Assembly (NCBI RefSeq): GCF_039691755.1
Contig: NZ_CP137552.1
Coordinates: forward strand, 992,001-1,056,000
Length of the DNA stretch: 64,000 nt
Source: Halomonas sp. Bachu 37
GTDB taxonomy: Bacteria > Pseudomonadota > Gammaproteobacteria > Pseudomonadales > Halomonadaceae
Direction of reading: 5' to 3'
The position numbers and the translations under genes were made by a program. Below, in pieces: positions 9,346 through 19,080 of the stretch (positions are counted from its first letter, which is position 1; the number at the start of each line of letters is the position of its first letter). The notes beneath the pieces are model-generated. The model saw only the letters and a list, made by a program, of their open reading frames with translations, did no database searches and was not told where the DNA came from.

Positions 9346-11127
9346 ATGCGCAGCCATTATTGCGGCCAGCTGAACGAGACTCTGGTGGATCAAACGGTCA
9401 CCGTATGCGGATGGGTACACCGCCGCCGTGATCATGGTGGGGTGATTTTCCTCGATATGCGCGACCGCGACGGTATCGCCCAGTTCGTGGTCGATCCCGA
9501 CACCGCCGAAGCCTTCGCCAATGCCGACCGCGCACGTAGTGAATACGTCCTGCGCATTACCGGGCGAGTGCGCCTGCGTCCTGAGGGCACCCAGAATCCC
9601 AACATGCCCACCGGCATGATCGAAGTATTGAGCAAGGAAGTGGAAGTGCTCAATACCGCCGCCACTCCTCCCTTCCAGCTGGATGAACACGGCAAGGTGG
9701 GCGAAGAAGTGCGGTTGAAGCATCGCTACATCGACTTGCGCCGTCCGGACATGATCGAGAAGCTGCGCCTGCGTTCGCGCATTTCCCATAACGTGCGTGC
9801 CTTCCTCGAGAACCAGGGCTTCCTGGATATCGAAACGCCGGTGCTGACCCGTGCCACACCGGAAGGCGCGCGGGATTACCTGGTACCCAGCCGTACCCAT
9901 GCGGGAAGCTTCTTTGCCTTGCCGCAATCGCCGCAGTTGTTCAAGCAGTTACTGATGGTGGCGGGCTTCGACCGCTACTACCAGATCGCCAAGTGTTTCC
10001 GTGACGAAGACCTGCGCGCGGACCGCCAGCCGGAATTCACCCAGATCGATATCGAAGCGTCTTTCGTGGAAGAAGGCGATATCATGGGCATCACCGAGTC
10101 CATGATTCGTCAGCTGTTCCAAGAAGTGCTCGCGGTCGAGCTGCCCGAATTTCCGCGCATGACCTGGCACGAAGCGATGCACCGTTATGGCTCCGACAAG
10201 CCCGACCTGCGCATTCCGCTGGAATTGACCGATGTCGATGACCTGATGCAGCAGGTCAAATTCAACGTCTTCTCCAGCCCGGCTAGTGACTCGGATGGCC
10301 GGGTCGCCGCACTCAAGGTGCCCGGCGGCGCCAAGCTGTCGCGCAAGGAGATCGATGCCTACACCAAGTTCGTTGGCATCTACGGCGCCAAGGGGCTGGC
10401 CTGGATCAAGGTCAACGATCGTTCGCAAGGCCTGGAAGGTCTGCAGTCACCCATCGTCAAGTTCATGGAAAACGTGATCGAGCAGTTGCTCGATCGGCTC
10501 GATGCCCAGGATGGCGATATCATCTTTTTCGGTGCGGACAAGGCGCGTATCGTCAACGAAGCTATCGGGGCGTTACGGGTCAAATTGGGTGCAGATCTCG
10601 ATCTCTACACGCAAGAGTGGGCGCCGCTTTGGGTCGTCGATTTTCCCATGTTCGAAGCGGATGACAACGGCCGCTTGAGCCCGCTGCATCACCCGTTCAC
10701 CGCACCTGCCTGTAGCCCGGAAGAACTCAAGGCGGACCCGGCCAAGGCACTTTCGCGTGCCTACGACATGGTACTCAACGGCACCGAGCTTGGCGGTGGT
10801 TCCATTCGTATCCACGACCAGACCATGCAGAGTACGGTATTCGATATTCTCGGCATTGGCGAAGAAGAAGCCCGCGAGAAGTTCGGCTTCCTGCTCGATG
10901 CGCTGCAGTATGGTGCGCCACCCCATGGTGGCTTGGCCTTCGGTCTCGACCGGCTGGTCATGCTGATGGTGGGGGCACGTACGATCCGCGAAGTCATTGC
11001 CTTCCCCAAGACCCAGAGTGCCGCCTGTCTGATGACGGATGCGCCGGGCGAGGTAAGCGCCGATCAGCTCAAGGACTTGAACATTCGCCTACGGCAGAAG
11101 GCCAAGCCCGAGACCGCCGGCGAGTAA
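9346..11127 (+). CDS. aspS: Aspartate-tRNA ligase
   Basis: Class II aminoacyl-tRNA synthetase of 593 residues that charges tRNA-Asp. The order is the N-terminal OB-fold anticodon-binding domain (about 1-110), the catalytic core with motif 2 ([18 protein letters not shown] near residue 220), the bacterial GAD insertion (about 290-420), and motif 3 ([11 protein letters not shown] near residue 535). QSPQLFKQ marks the amino-acid pocket. Length matches bacterial AspRS. An AGGAT at 9337-9341 precedes the ATG. The gene is ended by a strong terminator. Confidence 0.97.
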   Translation: MRSHYCGQLNETLVDQTVTVCGWVHRRRDHGGVIFLDMRDRDGIAQFVVDPDTAEAFANADRARSEYVLRITGRVRLRPEGTQNPNMPTGMIEVLSKEVEVLNTAATPPFQLDEHGKVGEEVRLKHRYIDLRRPDMIEKLRLRSRISHNVRAFLENQGFLDIETPVLTRATPEGARDYLVPSRTHAGSFFALPQSPQLFKQLLMVAGFDRYYQIAKCFRDEDLRADRQPEFTQIDIEASFVEEGDIMGITESMIRQLFQEVLAVELPEFPRMTWHEAMHRYGSDKPDLRIPLELTDVDDLMQQVKFNVFSSPASDSDGRVAALKVPGGAKLSRKEIDAYTKFVGIYGAKGLAWIKVNDRSQGLEGLQSPIVKFMENVIEQLLDRLDAQDGDIIFFGADKARIVNEAIGALRVKLGADLDLYTQEWAPLWVVDFPMFEADDNGRLSPLHHPFTAPACSPEELKADPAKALSRAYDMVLNGTELGGGSIRIHDQTMQSTVFDILGIGEEEAREKFGFLLDALQYGAPPHGGLAFGLDRLVMLMVGARTIREVIAFPKTQSAACLMTDAPGEVSADQLKDLNIRLRQKAKPETAGE

Positions 11128-11179
11128 GCAGCCAGGCTCCTGGTGAGCCATGCTCTTCTTGCACCTGGGGCAAGATGTG

Positions 11180-11208
11180 ACACCGACGCCCAGGCGTCGG
11201 TGTTTTTT
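11180..11208 (+). terminator. Rho-independent terminator after aspS
   Basis: CACCGACGCC (11181-11190) pairs with GGCGTCGGTG (11193-11202), giving a nine-pair stem with a CCAG tetraloop, directly followed by six T (11203-11208). Confidence 0.95.
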
Positions 11209-11279
11209 CATGGCACTTTTTTCCATAACTCATCTTTTCATAACCCTTCTTTTCATGTCACTTCACGGCAGGTATGCCC

Positions 11280-11810
11280 ATGCGCATTCTGGGAGTGGAC
11301 CCCGGCTCACGCATTACCGGGTACGGGGTCATCGAGCTGGCCGACACCAAGCCGCGCTACGTGGCCAGTGGATGTATACGAACGCGTAATGATGCCTTGG
11401 AGCAGCGGCTTGCCCAGATCTATGCCGGTCTCAGCGAGCTGATCGGTCAGCACCGCCCCGAAGTCGTGGCGGTGGAGCGGGTATTCATGTCTAAGAATGC
11501 CGATTCCGCTCTCAAGCTGGGCCAGGCACGTGGGGCGGCCATCGTATGCGTGGCCAATCATGGGCTGGCAATGGAGGAGTACGCCCCACGCCAGATCAAG
11601 CAGGCGGTCACCGGTCAGGGTGGAGCGGACAAGATTCAGGTGCAGCATATGGTGACAGCGGTGCTGGGTCTAAACGCCACGCCCCAGGAGGACGCGGCGG
11701 ATGCGCTCGCTGCCGCGCTGACCTACGCCTATTCGCGCAGCGGCCTGGTTGCCGCCGGCAGTGTAAGTAGCAAACGAAAATCCTCGAGTTGGCGTCACTT
11801 CACGCCTTGA
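11280..11810 (+). CDS. ruvC: Holliday junction endonuclease RuvC
   Basis: Dimeric nuclease that resolves Holliday junctions in recombination and repair. The 176-residue protein starts [16 protein letters not shown], with catalytic Asp in GVDPG, Glu in VAVERVF and the acidic pair in QEDAADAL, matching E. coli RuvC in order and spacing. ATG 11280 is preferred over ATG 11274, because GGCAGG at 11267-11272 is seven bases upstream of it and only one base from the other. The C-terminal tail is Ser/Lys-rich. It begins the ruvC-ruvA-ruvB run. Confidence 0.96.
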   Translation: MRILGVDPGSRITGYGVIELADTKPRYVASGCIRTRNDALEQRLAQIYAGLSELIGQHRPEVVAVERVFMSKNADSALKLGQARGAAIVCVANHGLAMEEYAPRQIKQAVTGQGGADKIQVQHMVTAVLGLNATPQEDAADALAAALTYAYSRSGLVAAGSVSSKRKSSSWRHFTP

Positions 11811-11892
11811 CGCGCTTTCGACACTACTGGTCACTTGTACATGGGCGCTTTATAGTGAGCGCTTGACCATTCTTTGCCGTAGCGAGCTTGAT

Positions 11893-12501
11893 ATGATCGG
11901 ACGCCTGCGTGGCCAGTTGCTGGAAAAACTCCCCCCCTGGGTCGTGATCGACGTCAACGGGGTCGGCTATGAACTGGAAGCCTCGATGAACACGCTGGTG
12001 GCTCTGCCGGCTCTCGGTGAAACCGTTTCGTTGTATACCCACTTGAGCGTTCGTGACGATGCTCATCTCTTGTACGGGTTCCTGCGTGAGCATGAGCGTG
12101 CCCTGTTTCGTGCATTGATCAAGGTAAACGGCGTTGGCCCGAAACTGGCGTTGGCGATACTGTCGGGTATGGATGAAGATGCCTTCATGCGGTGCGTGCG
12201 CGACGACGACAGCAAGACATTGACCCGGCTGCCGGGGGTGGGCAAGAAGACCGCCGAGCGGCTGATAATCGAGATGCGCGATCGTTTCCCGGACTGGAAT
12301 GGAGCGAACCATGCTCCCCTGGCGTTGGAAGGCACGGCCAACGCCGCTTCAACGCGTGATGCGCTGGCCGATGCCGAATCAGCGCTGGTCAGTCTGGGCT
12401 ACAAGCCGACGGAAGCCGCCAAGATGCTGACTGGGCTGGAGCAGGACCAGACCACGGAAGAATTGATCAAGGCGGCCTTGAGCCGACGCATGGCTGGATA
12501 A
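11893..12501 (+). CDS. ruvA: Holliday junction branch-migration protein RuvA
   Basis: Tetrameric DNA-binding subunit that targets the RuvB motor to Holliday junctions. The 202-residue protein starts MIGRLRGQL and has the N-terminal OB domain (1-65), helix-hairpin-helix motifs ([10 protein letters not shown] near residue 80 and [12 protein letters not shown] near residue 115), and the C-terminal RuvB-contact domain. A frame extension of 10 residues upstream is dropped because the family starts at MIGR. The ribosome site is weak. It ends 19 bases before ruvB. Confidence 0.96.
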   Translation: MIGRLRGQLLEKLPPWVVIDVNGVGYELEASMNTLVALPALGETVSLYTHLSVRDDAHLLYGFLREHERALFRALIKVNGVGPKLALAILSGMDEDAFMRCVRDDDSKTLTRLPGVGKKTAERLIIEMRDRFPDWNGANHAPLALEGTANAASTRDALADAESALVSLGYKPTEAAKMLTGLEQDQTTEELIKAALSRRMAG

Positions 12502-12520
12502 GTTAACCGAGATGGGGTCT

Positions 12521-13558
12521 ATGCTAGAACACGATCGGCTGATCGCCGCGGAAAAAGAGCAGGGTGAAGGGCGTTTCGATCATGCGATTCGTCCCAAGCG
12601 GCTGGAGGAGTATATCGGCCAGCCTCGCGTTCGCGAGCAACTCGAGATTTTCATCAGTGCGGCTCGTCGTCGGGAGGAGAGTCTCGATCATACGCTAGTA
12701 TTCGGCCCGCCGGGATTGGGCAAGACCACCCTGGCCAACATCATCGCCGAGGAGATGCAGGTCGGGCTCAAGTCGACCTCAGGGCCGGTGCTGGAACGGG
12801 CGGGCGATCTGGCCGCCATGCTGACCAATCTCGAACCTGGAGATGTGCTTTTCATCGACGAGATACATCGACTCTCCCCGGTTGTGGAAGAGATTCTCTA
12901 TCCGGCCATGGAGGATTTCCAGCTCGATATCATGATCGGCGAAGGCCCGGCGGCGCGTTCCATCAAGCTGGATCTGCCCCGTTTCACCTTGGTGGGCGCG
13001 ACGACGCGCGCAGGGCTATTGACGTCGCCGTTGCGGGATCGTTTCGGTATCGTTCAGCGCCTGGAATTCTATAATCTGGAAGAACTGACGGAAATCGTGC
13101 GTCGATCGGCCCGGTTGCTGGAGGTGGAGGCCAGCGAAGAGGGCGCCATCGAAGTCGCCAGACGCTCCCGAGGTACGCCGCGCATCGCCAACCGCCTGCT
13201 ACGCAGGGTGCGAGACTTTGCCCAGGTCAAAGGTACCGGTGCCATCGACGCAGCCATTGCCGATGCTGCACTGAACATGCTCAATGTCGATCATCATGGC
13301 CTGGATCACATGGACCGCCGCCTGCTGCTGGCCATGATCGAGAAATTCGATGGCGGCCCGGTGGGTGTCGATTCGCTCTCGGCTGCTATCGGTGAAGAGC
13401 GGGACACCATCGAAGACGTCATCGAGCCCTATCTGATTCAGCAAGGCCTGATGATGCGAACCGCCCGGGGGCGGGTGGTGACCCGACAGGCGTGGCAGCA
13501 CTTTCAATTGGCTCCCCATGAAAAAGCCCTCGATACGGTAGGTGAACTTCGACCATGA
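12521..13558 (+). CDS. ruvB: Holliday junction helicase motor RuvB
   Basis: Hexameric AAA+ ATPase that drives branch migration with RuvA. The 345-residue protein has Walker A (GPPGLGKTT near residue 66), Walker B (LFIDEIH), sensor 1 (GATTRAG) and the C-terminal winged helix ([14 protein letters not shown]). Two in-frame ATG codons exist, at 12512 and 12521; the second gives the usual start MLEHDRLI. Its TGA overlaps the ATG of ybgC by four bases, so the DNA-repair genes appear translationally coupled to the Tol-Pal block. Confidence 0.97.
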   Translation: MLEHDRLIAAEKEQGEGRFDHAIRPKRLEEYIGQPRVREQLEIFISAARRREESLDHTLVFGPPGLGKTTLANIIAEEMQVGLKSTSGPVLERAGDLAAMLTNLEPGDVLFIDEIHRLSPVVEEILYPAMEDFQLDIMIGEGPAARSIKLDLPRFTLVGATTRAGLLTSPLRDRFGIVQRLEFYNLEELTEIVRRSARLLEVEASEEGAIEVARRSRGTPRIANRLLRRVRDFAQVKGTGAIDAAIADAALNMLNVDHHGLDHMDRRLLLAMIEKFDGGPVGVDSLSAAIGEERDTIEDVIEPYLIQQGLMMRTARGRVVTRQAWQHFQLAPHEKALDTVGELRP

Positions 13559-14001
13559 GCGAGGCACCACGCGAATTTAGCTTACCGGTAAGGGTATATA
13601 TCGAAGATACTGACGCCGGCGGCATCGTCTACTACGTTAACTATCTGAAATTCATGGAGCGCGCTCGTAGCGAATGGCTTCGCCAGCACGGCTTCACCCA
13701 GCAGTTGCTGCTTCAGGATGACGTTCAGTTGGTGGTGCATCGCTTAAGCTGCCACTATAGCCGTCCGGCCCGCCTGGACGACGCGTTGCACGTTTCTGCC
13801 CGGGTGACCAACGTCAGCCGCTGCCGTCTGGTTTTCCATCAAGAGGTTACCCGTGACCAGGAACTCTTGTGCGCCGCAACAGTCGAGATAGCTTGCCTGA
13901 GTGCCGAGCGACTTAGACCTATTGCATGGCCGGACGCATTGCGCCAATGTCTGGCCCTGGATTCCACCCTTACCGGCCGTAACCACGGCTCACATGATTG
14001 A
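13555..14001 (+). CDS. ybgC: Tol-Pal-associated acyl-CoA thioesterase YbgC
   Basis: Hot-dog fold thioesterase of 148 residues, first gene of the tol-pal cluster. It carries the family motif [20 protein letters not shown] with the catalytic Asp (about residues 19-22). YbgC hydrolyses short-chain acyl-CoA or acyl-ACP thioesters and is linked to phospholipid metabolism; its role in Tol function is still unclear. It overlaps the ruvB stop by four bases and lies 11 bases before the tolQ start. Confidence 0.94.
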   Translation: MSEAPREFSLPVRVYIEDTDAGGIVYYVNYLKFMERARSEWLRQHGFTQQLLLQDDVQLVVHRLSCHYSRPARLDDALHVSARVTNVSRCRLVFHQEVTRDQELLCAATVEIACLSAERLRPIAWPDALRQCLALDSTLTGRNHGSHD

Positions 14002-14012
14002 CGAGGACACCT

Positions 14013-14702
14013 GTGAACGATAACACCATGTCCATTCCCCACCTGATCATGAATGCCAGTACCGTCGTGCAGCTGGTCATGCTGCTGTTGATTATTGGCT
14101 CGATTCTTTCCTGGGTGGTGATTTTTCAACGTAGCCTTGCCCTTCGGCGCGCCAAACGTGACTACAAGGAGTTCGAAGAAACCTTCTGGTCAGGTGTCGA
14201 CCTCAACGAACTGTATCGTGATATCCCGGCGGAAGACCCCAACCAAGGTGCCGAACATATCTTCCAGGCGGGGTTTCGCGAATTCAATCGATTACTGCCC
14301 AAGACCCGTAATCCCGAAACGGTTCTGGAAGGGGTGCAGCGCAGTATGCGTGTGGCCTGGTCACGTGAGGAAGATCGCTTGACACTGCACCTGATCTTCC
14401 TGGCCACAGTAGCATCCGCAAGCCCTTATATTGGCTTGTTCGGAACGGTATGGGGGATCATGGGATCGTTCCAATCACTTTCCATGGCGCAGCAGGCCAC
14501 CTTGGCTACGGTGGCACCCTGGATCGCCGAAGCGTTGATCGCCACGGCCATGGGGCTGTTGGCCGCCATTCCGGCGGTCATCTTCTATAACAGGCTCTCC
14601 AACGAAGCCGCTCGGTTGCTGGGCAAGTACGAGGACTTTGCGGAAGAGTTTCATTCCATCCTGCATCGTAACCTGCAGGGCCGCGATACCACTGCAGCCT
14701 AG
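14013..14702 (+). CDS. tolQ: Tol-Pal motor subunit TolQ
   Basis: Inner-membrane proton-channel subunit of the TolQRA motor that keeps the outer membrane attached during division. The 229-residue protein has three membrane segments (about 13-33, 125-150 and 165-190), with the conserved YIGLFGTVWGIM and the cytoplasmic loop between the first two. GTG 14013 is chosen because GAGG at 14003-14006 is six bases upstream; the frame extends to a TTG at 13998 that overlaps the ybgC stop and has no ribosome site. Length matches E. coli TolQ (230). Confidence 0.96.
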   Translation: MNDNTMSIPHLIMNASTVVQLVMLLLIIGSILSWVVIFQRSLALRRAKRDYKEFEETFWSGVDLNELYRDIPAEDPNQGAEHIFQAGFREFNRLLPKTRNPETVLEGVQRSMRVAWSREEDRLTLHLIFLATVASASPYIGLFGTVWGIMGSFQSLSMAQQATLATVAPWIAEALIATAMGLLAAIPAVIFYNRLSNEAARLLGKYEDFAEEFHSILHRNLQGRDTTAA

Positions 14703-14713
14703 GGAGTCGGATC

Positions 14714-15151
14714 ATGCAAGGACCCTATAACCCCAAGGGCCGCGGCAAACCGATGGCGGAAATCAACGTCGTGCCATTTATCGACGTGATGCTGGTATTG
14801 CTGGTGATATTCATGATCACGGCCCCCATGCTGACTCAGGGCGTGCAAGTCGAATTGCCTCAGGTATCGTCGGAACCCATTGAAACCCCGGAAGATCTCG
14901 ACCCCATCATCATTTCGGTGGAAAGTGCCGGTACCTACCATATCTCGATGGGCGAAGACACGACGGCGGTAAGCCTGGACGATATGGCAGAGAGAGTCAT
15001 GGCGATTCTACAACGTCGACCGGAAACGCCAGTCATGGTGCGTGGAGACAAGCAGGTACCGTACGGCGAAATCGTGGTACTGATGAGCACGCTTCAGCGG
15101 TCGGGAGTCGCCAATGTCGGCTTGATTTCCGAGCCTCCCCAGGATGGTTAA
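14714..15151 (+). CDS. tolR: Tol-Pal motor subunit TolR
   Basis: ExbD/TolR-family protein of 145 residues with one membrane helix (PFIDVMLVLLVIFMIT, about 23-38) carrying the proton-relay Asp, and a periplasmic domain. It works with TolQ to energise TolA. AGGGAG at 14701-14706 precedes the ATG by seven bases. Its end overlaps the first possible ATG of tolA (15144), but tolA probably begins at 15159. Confidence 0.96.
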   Translation: MQGPYNPKGRGKPMAEINVVPFIDVMLVLLVIFMITAPMLTQGVQVELPQVSSEPIETPEDLDPIIISVESAGTYHISMGEDTTAVSLDDMAERVMAILQRRPETPVMVRGDKQVPYGEIVVLMSTLQRSGVANVGLISEPPQDG

Positions 15152-15158
15152 GGAAAGG

Positions 15159-16259
15159 ATGTTTAAGAACAGCAAGACTGTGAAGAGTACACAGCGTGAC
15201 CGCCAGCTCGTTGGTTATACTTTGCCGACGATTCTGGCTGTAGCACTGCATTTGCTCATTCTGGCGTTCAGCCTGGTTAACTGGCCCGACTTCTCCGAGG
15301 AGCGAGAAACCACGTCGATCGTACAGGCCACGCTGATCGGGACGCAGACCCAGACCGATCAGGCTCAGCAAGTTTCTGAAGAGCAGGCCGCCATGGAGGC
15401 TCCACAAGCTACCGAGCAGGAGGCCGAAACGGAGCCAGAGACTCAGTCGGCTGAAGTCGAGCGGGCCGCGCAACAAGCCGCCGAAGAGCAGGCCCGGGAG
15501 CAGGCGCGTCTGGAAGCCGAGCGAGAAGCGGCGCGGCTTGAGGCGGAACAGGACGCCCAGCGGCGAGCGGAGGAAGCCCAGCGCCAGGCGGAGCAGCGTG
15601 AGGAACAGGCTGCCATTCGAGCGCGCGAAGCCGAGGAACAGCGCCATCGTGAAGAACAGGCCCAACGCGAACGCGAAGCCGAGGAGCAGCGCCAGCGTGA
15701 AGAACAGGCCCAACGCGAACGCGAAGCCGAGGTGCAGCGCCAACGAGAGGAACAAGCCCAACGCGAACGCGAAGCTGAGGAGCAGGCTCAGCGCGAGCGT
15801 GAAGCCGAGGAGCAGCGTGAACGCGAGGAACAGGCCCAACGCGAACGCGAGGCCGAGGAGCGGCGCCAGCGTGAGGCAGCAGAAGCAGCAGAAGCAGCAG
15901 AAGAAGCCATGCAGCGCCAGCTGGCAGGCGAGGCCGAAGCTGCCGCCAATGCCCGCCAGGCGCAGCAGGCAATGAACAGCTTCGGCGCTATCGTACGTCG
16001 AGCGGTAGAACAAGCGTGGTTGATACCGGCAGGATCAAGCGATTCCATGACGGCAACGTTACAGATCAGGTTGGGACCGTCCGGCGAGATATTCAATGTC
16101 ACTGTGCTAAATTCTAGTGGCGATGCAACGTTTGACCGTTCCGCTGTCCAAGCGGTGGAACACGCAGCACCTTTTGGTGAGTTACGCGATTTACCGCCCG
16201 AGGTACAACGTGACTCGCGACAACTTACTTTACGCTTCACTCCGGGGGATGTTCGCTGA
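15159..16259 (+). CDS. tolA: Tol-Pal energy-transducing protein TolA
   Basis: Periplasm-spanning protein that carries motor force from TolQR to TolB/Pal. It is 366 residues from ATG 15159, which has AAGGA at 15150-15154; an ATG 15 bases upstream overlaps tolR and lacks a ribosome site. A single N-terminal membrane helix (about 20-40) is followed by a very long charged helical domain rich in Ala, Glu, Gln and Arg (about 70-270), then a compact C-terminal domain III with [17 protein letters not shown]. The helical part contains near-exact 16-residue repeats at DNA level. The stop shares a base with the tolB start. Confidence 0.94.
   Translation: MFKNSKTVKSTQRDRQLVGYTLPTILAVALHLLILAFSLVNWPDFSEERETTSIVQATLIGTQTQTDQAQQVSEEQAAMEAPQATEQEAETEPETQSAEVERAAQQAAEEQAREQARLEAEREAARLEAEQDAQRRAEEAQRQAEQREEQAAIRAREAEEQRHREEQAQREREAEEQRQREEQAQREREAEVQRQREEQAQREREAEEQAQREREAEEQREREEQAQREREAEERRQREAAEAAEAAEEAMQRQLAGEAEAAANARQAQQAMNSFGAIVRRAVEQAWLIPAGSSDSMTATLQIRLGPSGEIFNVTVLNSSGDATFDRSAVQAVEHAAPFGELRDLPPEVQRDSRQLTLRFTPGDVR
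15654..15902 (+). repeat. 48-bp tandem repeats in the TolA helical domain
   Basis: Units starting GAACAGGCCCAACGCGAACG occur at 15654 and 15702 and recur downstream with substitutions and one shortened unit, encoding the 16-residue pattern [16 protein letters not shown]. Three exact copies of the 9-mer GCAGCAGAA follow at 15876-15902. Such repeats can change length by slippage and would alter the reach of TolA across the periplasm. Confidence 0.85.
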
Positions 16260-17545
16260 TGCGTACTTTGCACAAAGCCTGGTTGTTTACCGCCTTGCTG
16301 CTGTTGAGCAGCTTGGCGCAGGCCAACCTGTCGATCGAAATCACGCGAGGCAGTGACCGAGCCTTGCCCATTGCCGTGGTTCCCTTTGCCGAAGAGGGGG
16401 AGCTGCCCGAGGATGTTGCCCAGATCATTCAGGACGATCTCGAGCGGAGTGGCTTCTTTGCACCATTGGAGCGTAGCGGGATGTTCGAACGTCCCACTCG
16501 GGGAGACGATGTACAGTTCGGCAATTGGCGTTCGCTGGATGTACGTTATGTCGTGGTCGGTCGGGTCAGCACGGCCAGTGGCGGTTACCGCGTGGAGTAC
16601 GAACTGATGGATGTCAGTGGTCAGCGGCAGATGCTGGGAGAGACGGTGACTGCCGACCCGAATGATCTGCGCGGCGCGGCGCACTACGCTAGCGATCAGA
16701 TATTCGAGGCGATCACCGAGATCCGTGGAGCCTTCTCGACCAAAATTGCCTACGTTACTGCCGGTGGGGTCGGCGACGACATGCAGTTCGGACTCTACGT
16801 TGCCGATTCCGATGGTCGCAACAGCCAGCAGGTATTGACGTCGGACCAGCCGATTCTTTCACCCGCCTGGTCCCCCGATGGGCGCAAGCTGGCCTATGTC
16901 TCGTTCGAGTCTGGACGCCCATCCATTTATATCCAGGAGGTCTCGAGTGGACAGCGGGTACGCGCGACTTCCTTCGAAGGGATCAATGGCGCACCGGCCT
17001 GGTCTCCGGATGGCCGCAAGCTGGCCATGTCGCTCTCCAAGGATGGCCAACCGGAAATCTATGTCATGAACGTCTCCGGTGGCAGTTTCGAACGGCTGAC
17101 TCAAAGCAACAGTATCGATACCGAACCCGCCTGGGCGCCGGATGGCCGCAGCCTGCTGTTTACCTCGGATCGTAGCGGCGGCCCGCAGCTCTACCGTTAC
17201 GACCTGGGCAGCGGCGAGACCCAGCGCTTGACCTTCACCGGCAACTATAACGCTCGGGGCCGCTTCTCTCCCGATGGGGAAGAGATATTCATGATCCATC
17301 GTTCCAACCGCGGTTATCAGGTGGCGCGACAGAATCTGGAAAGTGACAGGTTGGTGATAATCAGTGAATCACAACAAGATGAATCTCCTAGTGTTGCGCC
17401 CAACGGGACCATGGTAATCTTCGCTACCCAACAGGGTGACAATGGGGTACTGAGTGCTGTTTCCGCTGATGGACGTTCATCATTTCGGCTACCCTCACCA
17501 CAAGGCGATGTACGCGAACCCGCGTGGTCCCCTTTCTTAAATTGA
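16259..17545 (+). CDS. tolB: Tol-Pal periplasmic beta-propeller TolB
   Basis: Periplasmic protein of 428 residues linking TolA to the lipoprotein Pal. A signal peptide ends in [10 protein letters not shown] (cleavage after about residue 22). An N-terminal alpha/beta domain (to about 160) is followed by a six-bladed propeller with PD40 repeats, seen as repeated [15 protein letters not shown] motifs near residues 200, 245 and 290. The ATG overlaps the tolA TGA by one base, implying coupled translation. Confidence 0.96.
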   Translation: MRTLHKAWLFTALLLLSSLAQANLSIEITRGSDRALPIAVVPFAEEGELPEDVAQIIQDDLERSGFFAPLERSGMFERPTRGDDVQFGNWRSLDVRYVVVGRVSTASGGYRVEYELMDVSGQRQMLGETVTADPNDLRGAAHYASDQIFEAITEIRGAFSTKIAYVTAGGVGDDMQFGLYVADSDGRNSQQVLTSDQPILSPAWSPDGRKLAYVSFESGRPSIYIQEVSSGQRVRATSFEGINGAPAWSPDGRKLAMSLSKDGQPEIYVMNVSGGSFERLTQSNSIDTEPAWAPDGRSLLFTSDRSGGPQLYRYDLGSGETQRLTFTGNYNARGRFSPDGEEIFMIHRSNRGYQVARQNLESDRLVIISESQQDESPSVAPNGTMVIFATQQGDNGVLSAVSADGRSSFRLPSPQGDVREPAWSPFLN

Positions 17546-17582
17546 TGATGGCATGGAATCCATGCAGGCAAGGAGTCTGACT

Positions 17583-18131
17583 ATGCAACTCAAGCCGTTA
17601 GCCCGGACGTTGGCGATTGCTTTATCTCTGGCGGTAGTCGCTGGCTGTTCCAGCACGGGGGGGACCCAGGACGGGGATTCATACGGTTCTCAGGATGGCA
17701 CGAGCGGTATCGGCACCGGTACATCAGGCGCCGGTACCGGCCAATATGGCAGCACGACCGGTGGAAGTGCCGGCGGGGCGGGCCAACAGGCGGATTCCCG
17801 GATTCCCGAAGTTCGCACCATCTATTTCGATTTCGACCGCGACACGATCAAAAGCGAATATGAATCCGTGGTCATGGCCCACGCACGCTACCTGCGCAGC
17901 AACCCGAACGCCCAGGTGGTACTGCATGGCCACACTGATGAACGCGGTACCCGTGAATACAACATGGCCCTCGGTGAGCGTCGTGCCAACGCCGTGCAGC
18001 GCTTCTTGAATAGCCAGGGTGTTTCACCTTCACAAATGAGCGTAGTCAGCTATGGCGAAGAGCGCCCTGCGGAACGGGGCAGCAATGACCGTGCCTATTC
18101 CCAGAATCGTCGCGTCGTGTTCAGCTACTGA
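17583..18131 (+). CDS. pal: Peptidoglycan-associated lipoprotein Pal
   Basis: Outer-membrane lipoprotein of 182 residues that binds peptidoglycan and TolB. The lipobox is VVAGC (Cys at about 23), followed by a Gly/Ser/Thr-rich linker and an OmpA-like domain with TIYFDFDRDTI and the peptidoglycan-binding segment HGHTDERGTREYNMALGERR. AAGGAG at 17570-17575 places the start at ATG 17583; the 10-residue upstream extension is rejected. A stem-loop follows before cpoB. Confidence 0.96.
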   Translation: MQLKPLARTLAIALSLAVVAGCSSTGGTQDGDSYGSQDGTSGIGTGTSGAGTGQYGSTTGGSAGGAGQQADSRIPEVRTIYFDFDRDTIKSEYESVVMAHARYLRSNPNAQVVLHGHTDERGTREYNMALGERRANAVQRFLNSQGVSPSQMSVVSYGEERPAERGSNDRAYSQNRRVVFSY

Positions 18132-18157
18132 CCGCAGCGAGAAACCATTGAGAAACA

Positions 18158-18186
18158 GCACTCGGCAAAGCAATTTGCCGGGTGCT
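18158..18186 (+). promoter_or_regulatory. Stem-loop between pal and cpoB
   Basis: AGCAC-T-CGGCAAA (18158-18170) pairs with TTTGCCG-GTGCT (18175-18186) around a GCAA tetraloop, with one bulged base. No T-run follows, so it more likely protects mRNA or tunes pal over cpoB expression than terminates fully. Confidence 0.6.
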
Positions 18187-18222
18187 TTCGCTCACTCTAG
18201 TGAGTGTTGGATGGAGTCGTTC

Positions 18223-19011
18223 ATGAATCACAGACTCAAATGGCGCACCATGAGGCAGTTCGGCACGGGAGCCCTCATGCTGCCGCTGCCCTTATTGCCC
18301 ATGCAGGCCCTGGCTCAGCAGCCGGTGGTGCAGGATCTCAGTTCCGGGTCCGATTCCAGTTCATTTTATCAGCAGACGGAAACCCGCGAGGCATCTACCG
18401 GCAACCTGGTGCTGTTCAATCAAGTACAGGAACATCAGCAGGAAATCCAGCAACTACGCGGCCAGATCGAAGAGCTTCGTCATCAGCTGGAACAGATACG
18501 CCGCCAGTCGCAGCAGCAGTATCTGGATATCGAAGACCGACTGATGAGCAGCGCCCCTTCTACCGTTGAGGAAGCTACGCCCCAGGTGGAACCCGAAGCG
18601 GCACAGCAGGTGGCACAGACACCATCACCCAGTGGTGTGAGCGAAGAGGCTCAAGCCGATTACCAGGCGGCGTTCGCCCATGTGCAGGCACGACGGTTCG
18701 AGGAAGCCATCGCGGCATTCGAGGATTTCGTCGCCTCACATCCCGATACTCGGCTGACTCCCAATGGCTATTATTGGCTGGGTGAATTGTACGCTGCGGA
18801 AGGTAACCTGGAAGCGGCAGATCAGGCCTTTTCCCGGGTCATAGATGAACATGGTGGTAGCAGCAAGGTGCCCGATGCGCTCTACAAGCTGGGCCTGGTC
18901 AAGGCTCGTCAGGGGGAGCCGGAGCGCAGTCGTGAGCTGCTCGATCAGGTTCGCGAAGACTACCCCCAAAGTAGTGCCGCAGGTCTAGCGTCCGATTTCC
19001 TGCGCCAATGA
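18223..19011 (+). CDS. cpoB: Cell division coordinator CpoB (YbgF)
   Basis: Periplasmic protein of 262 residues that coordinates peptidoglycan synthesis with Tol-driven outer-membrane constriction. A signal peptide ends near MQALAQQ (about 30), followed by a coiled-coil trimerisation segment (about 65-105), a Pro/Gln/Glu linker, and TPR repeats (about 150-260) beginning DYQAAFAHVQARRFEEAIAA. GGAG at 18213-18216 is six bases before ATG 18223. It is the last gene of the Tol-Pal run. Confidence 0.92.
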   Translation: MNHRLKWRTMRQFGTGALMLPLPLLPMQALAQQPVVQDLSSGSDSSSFYQQTETREASTGNLVLFNQVQEHQQEIQQLRGQIEELRHQLEQIRRQSQQQYLDIEDRLMSSAPSTVEEATPQVEPEAAQQVAQTPSPSGVSEEAQADYQAAFAHVQARRFEEAIAAFEDFVASHPDTRLTPNGYYWLGELYAAEGNLEAADQAFSRVIDEHGGSSKVPDALYKLGLVKARQGEPERSRELLDQVREDYPQSSAAGLASDFLRQ

Positions 19012-19080
19012 TCAGGATAGGCTCCCTTGCGCCACCGGTTGCAAGGTAAACGCAACAGAAAGAATGCCCAAGGAATCGAC

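Noticed and set aside
15033..16013. Long open frame on the minus strand opposite tolA
   Set aside because: It is a by-product of the repetitive, GC-rich tolA coding strand; its product is low-complexity Leu/Phe/Ala with no ribosome site.
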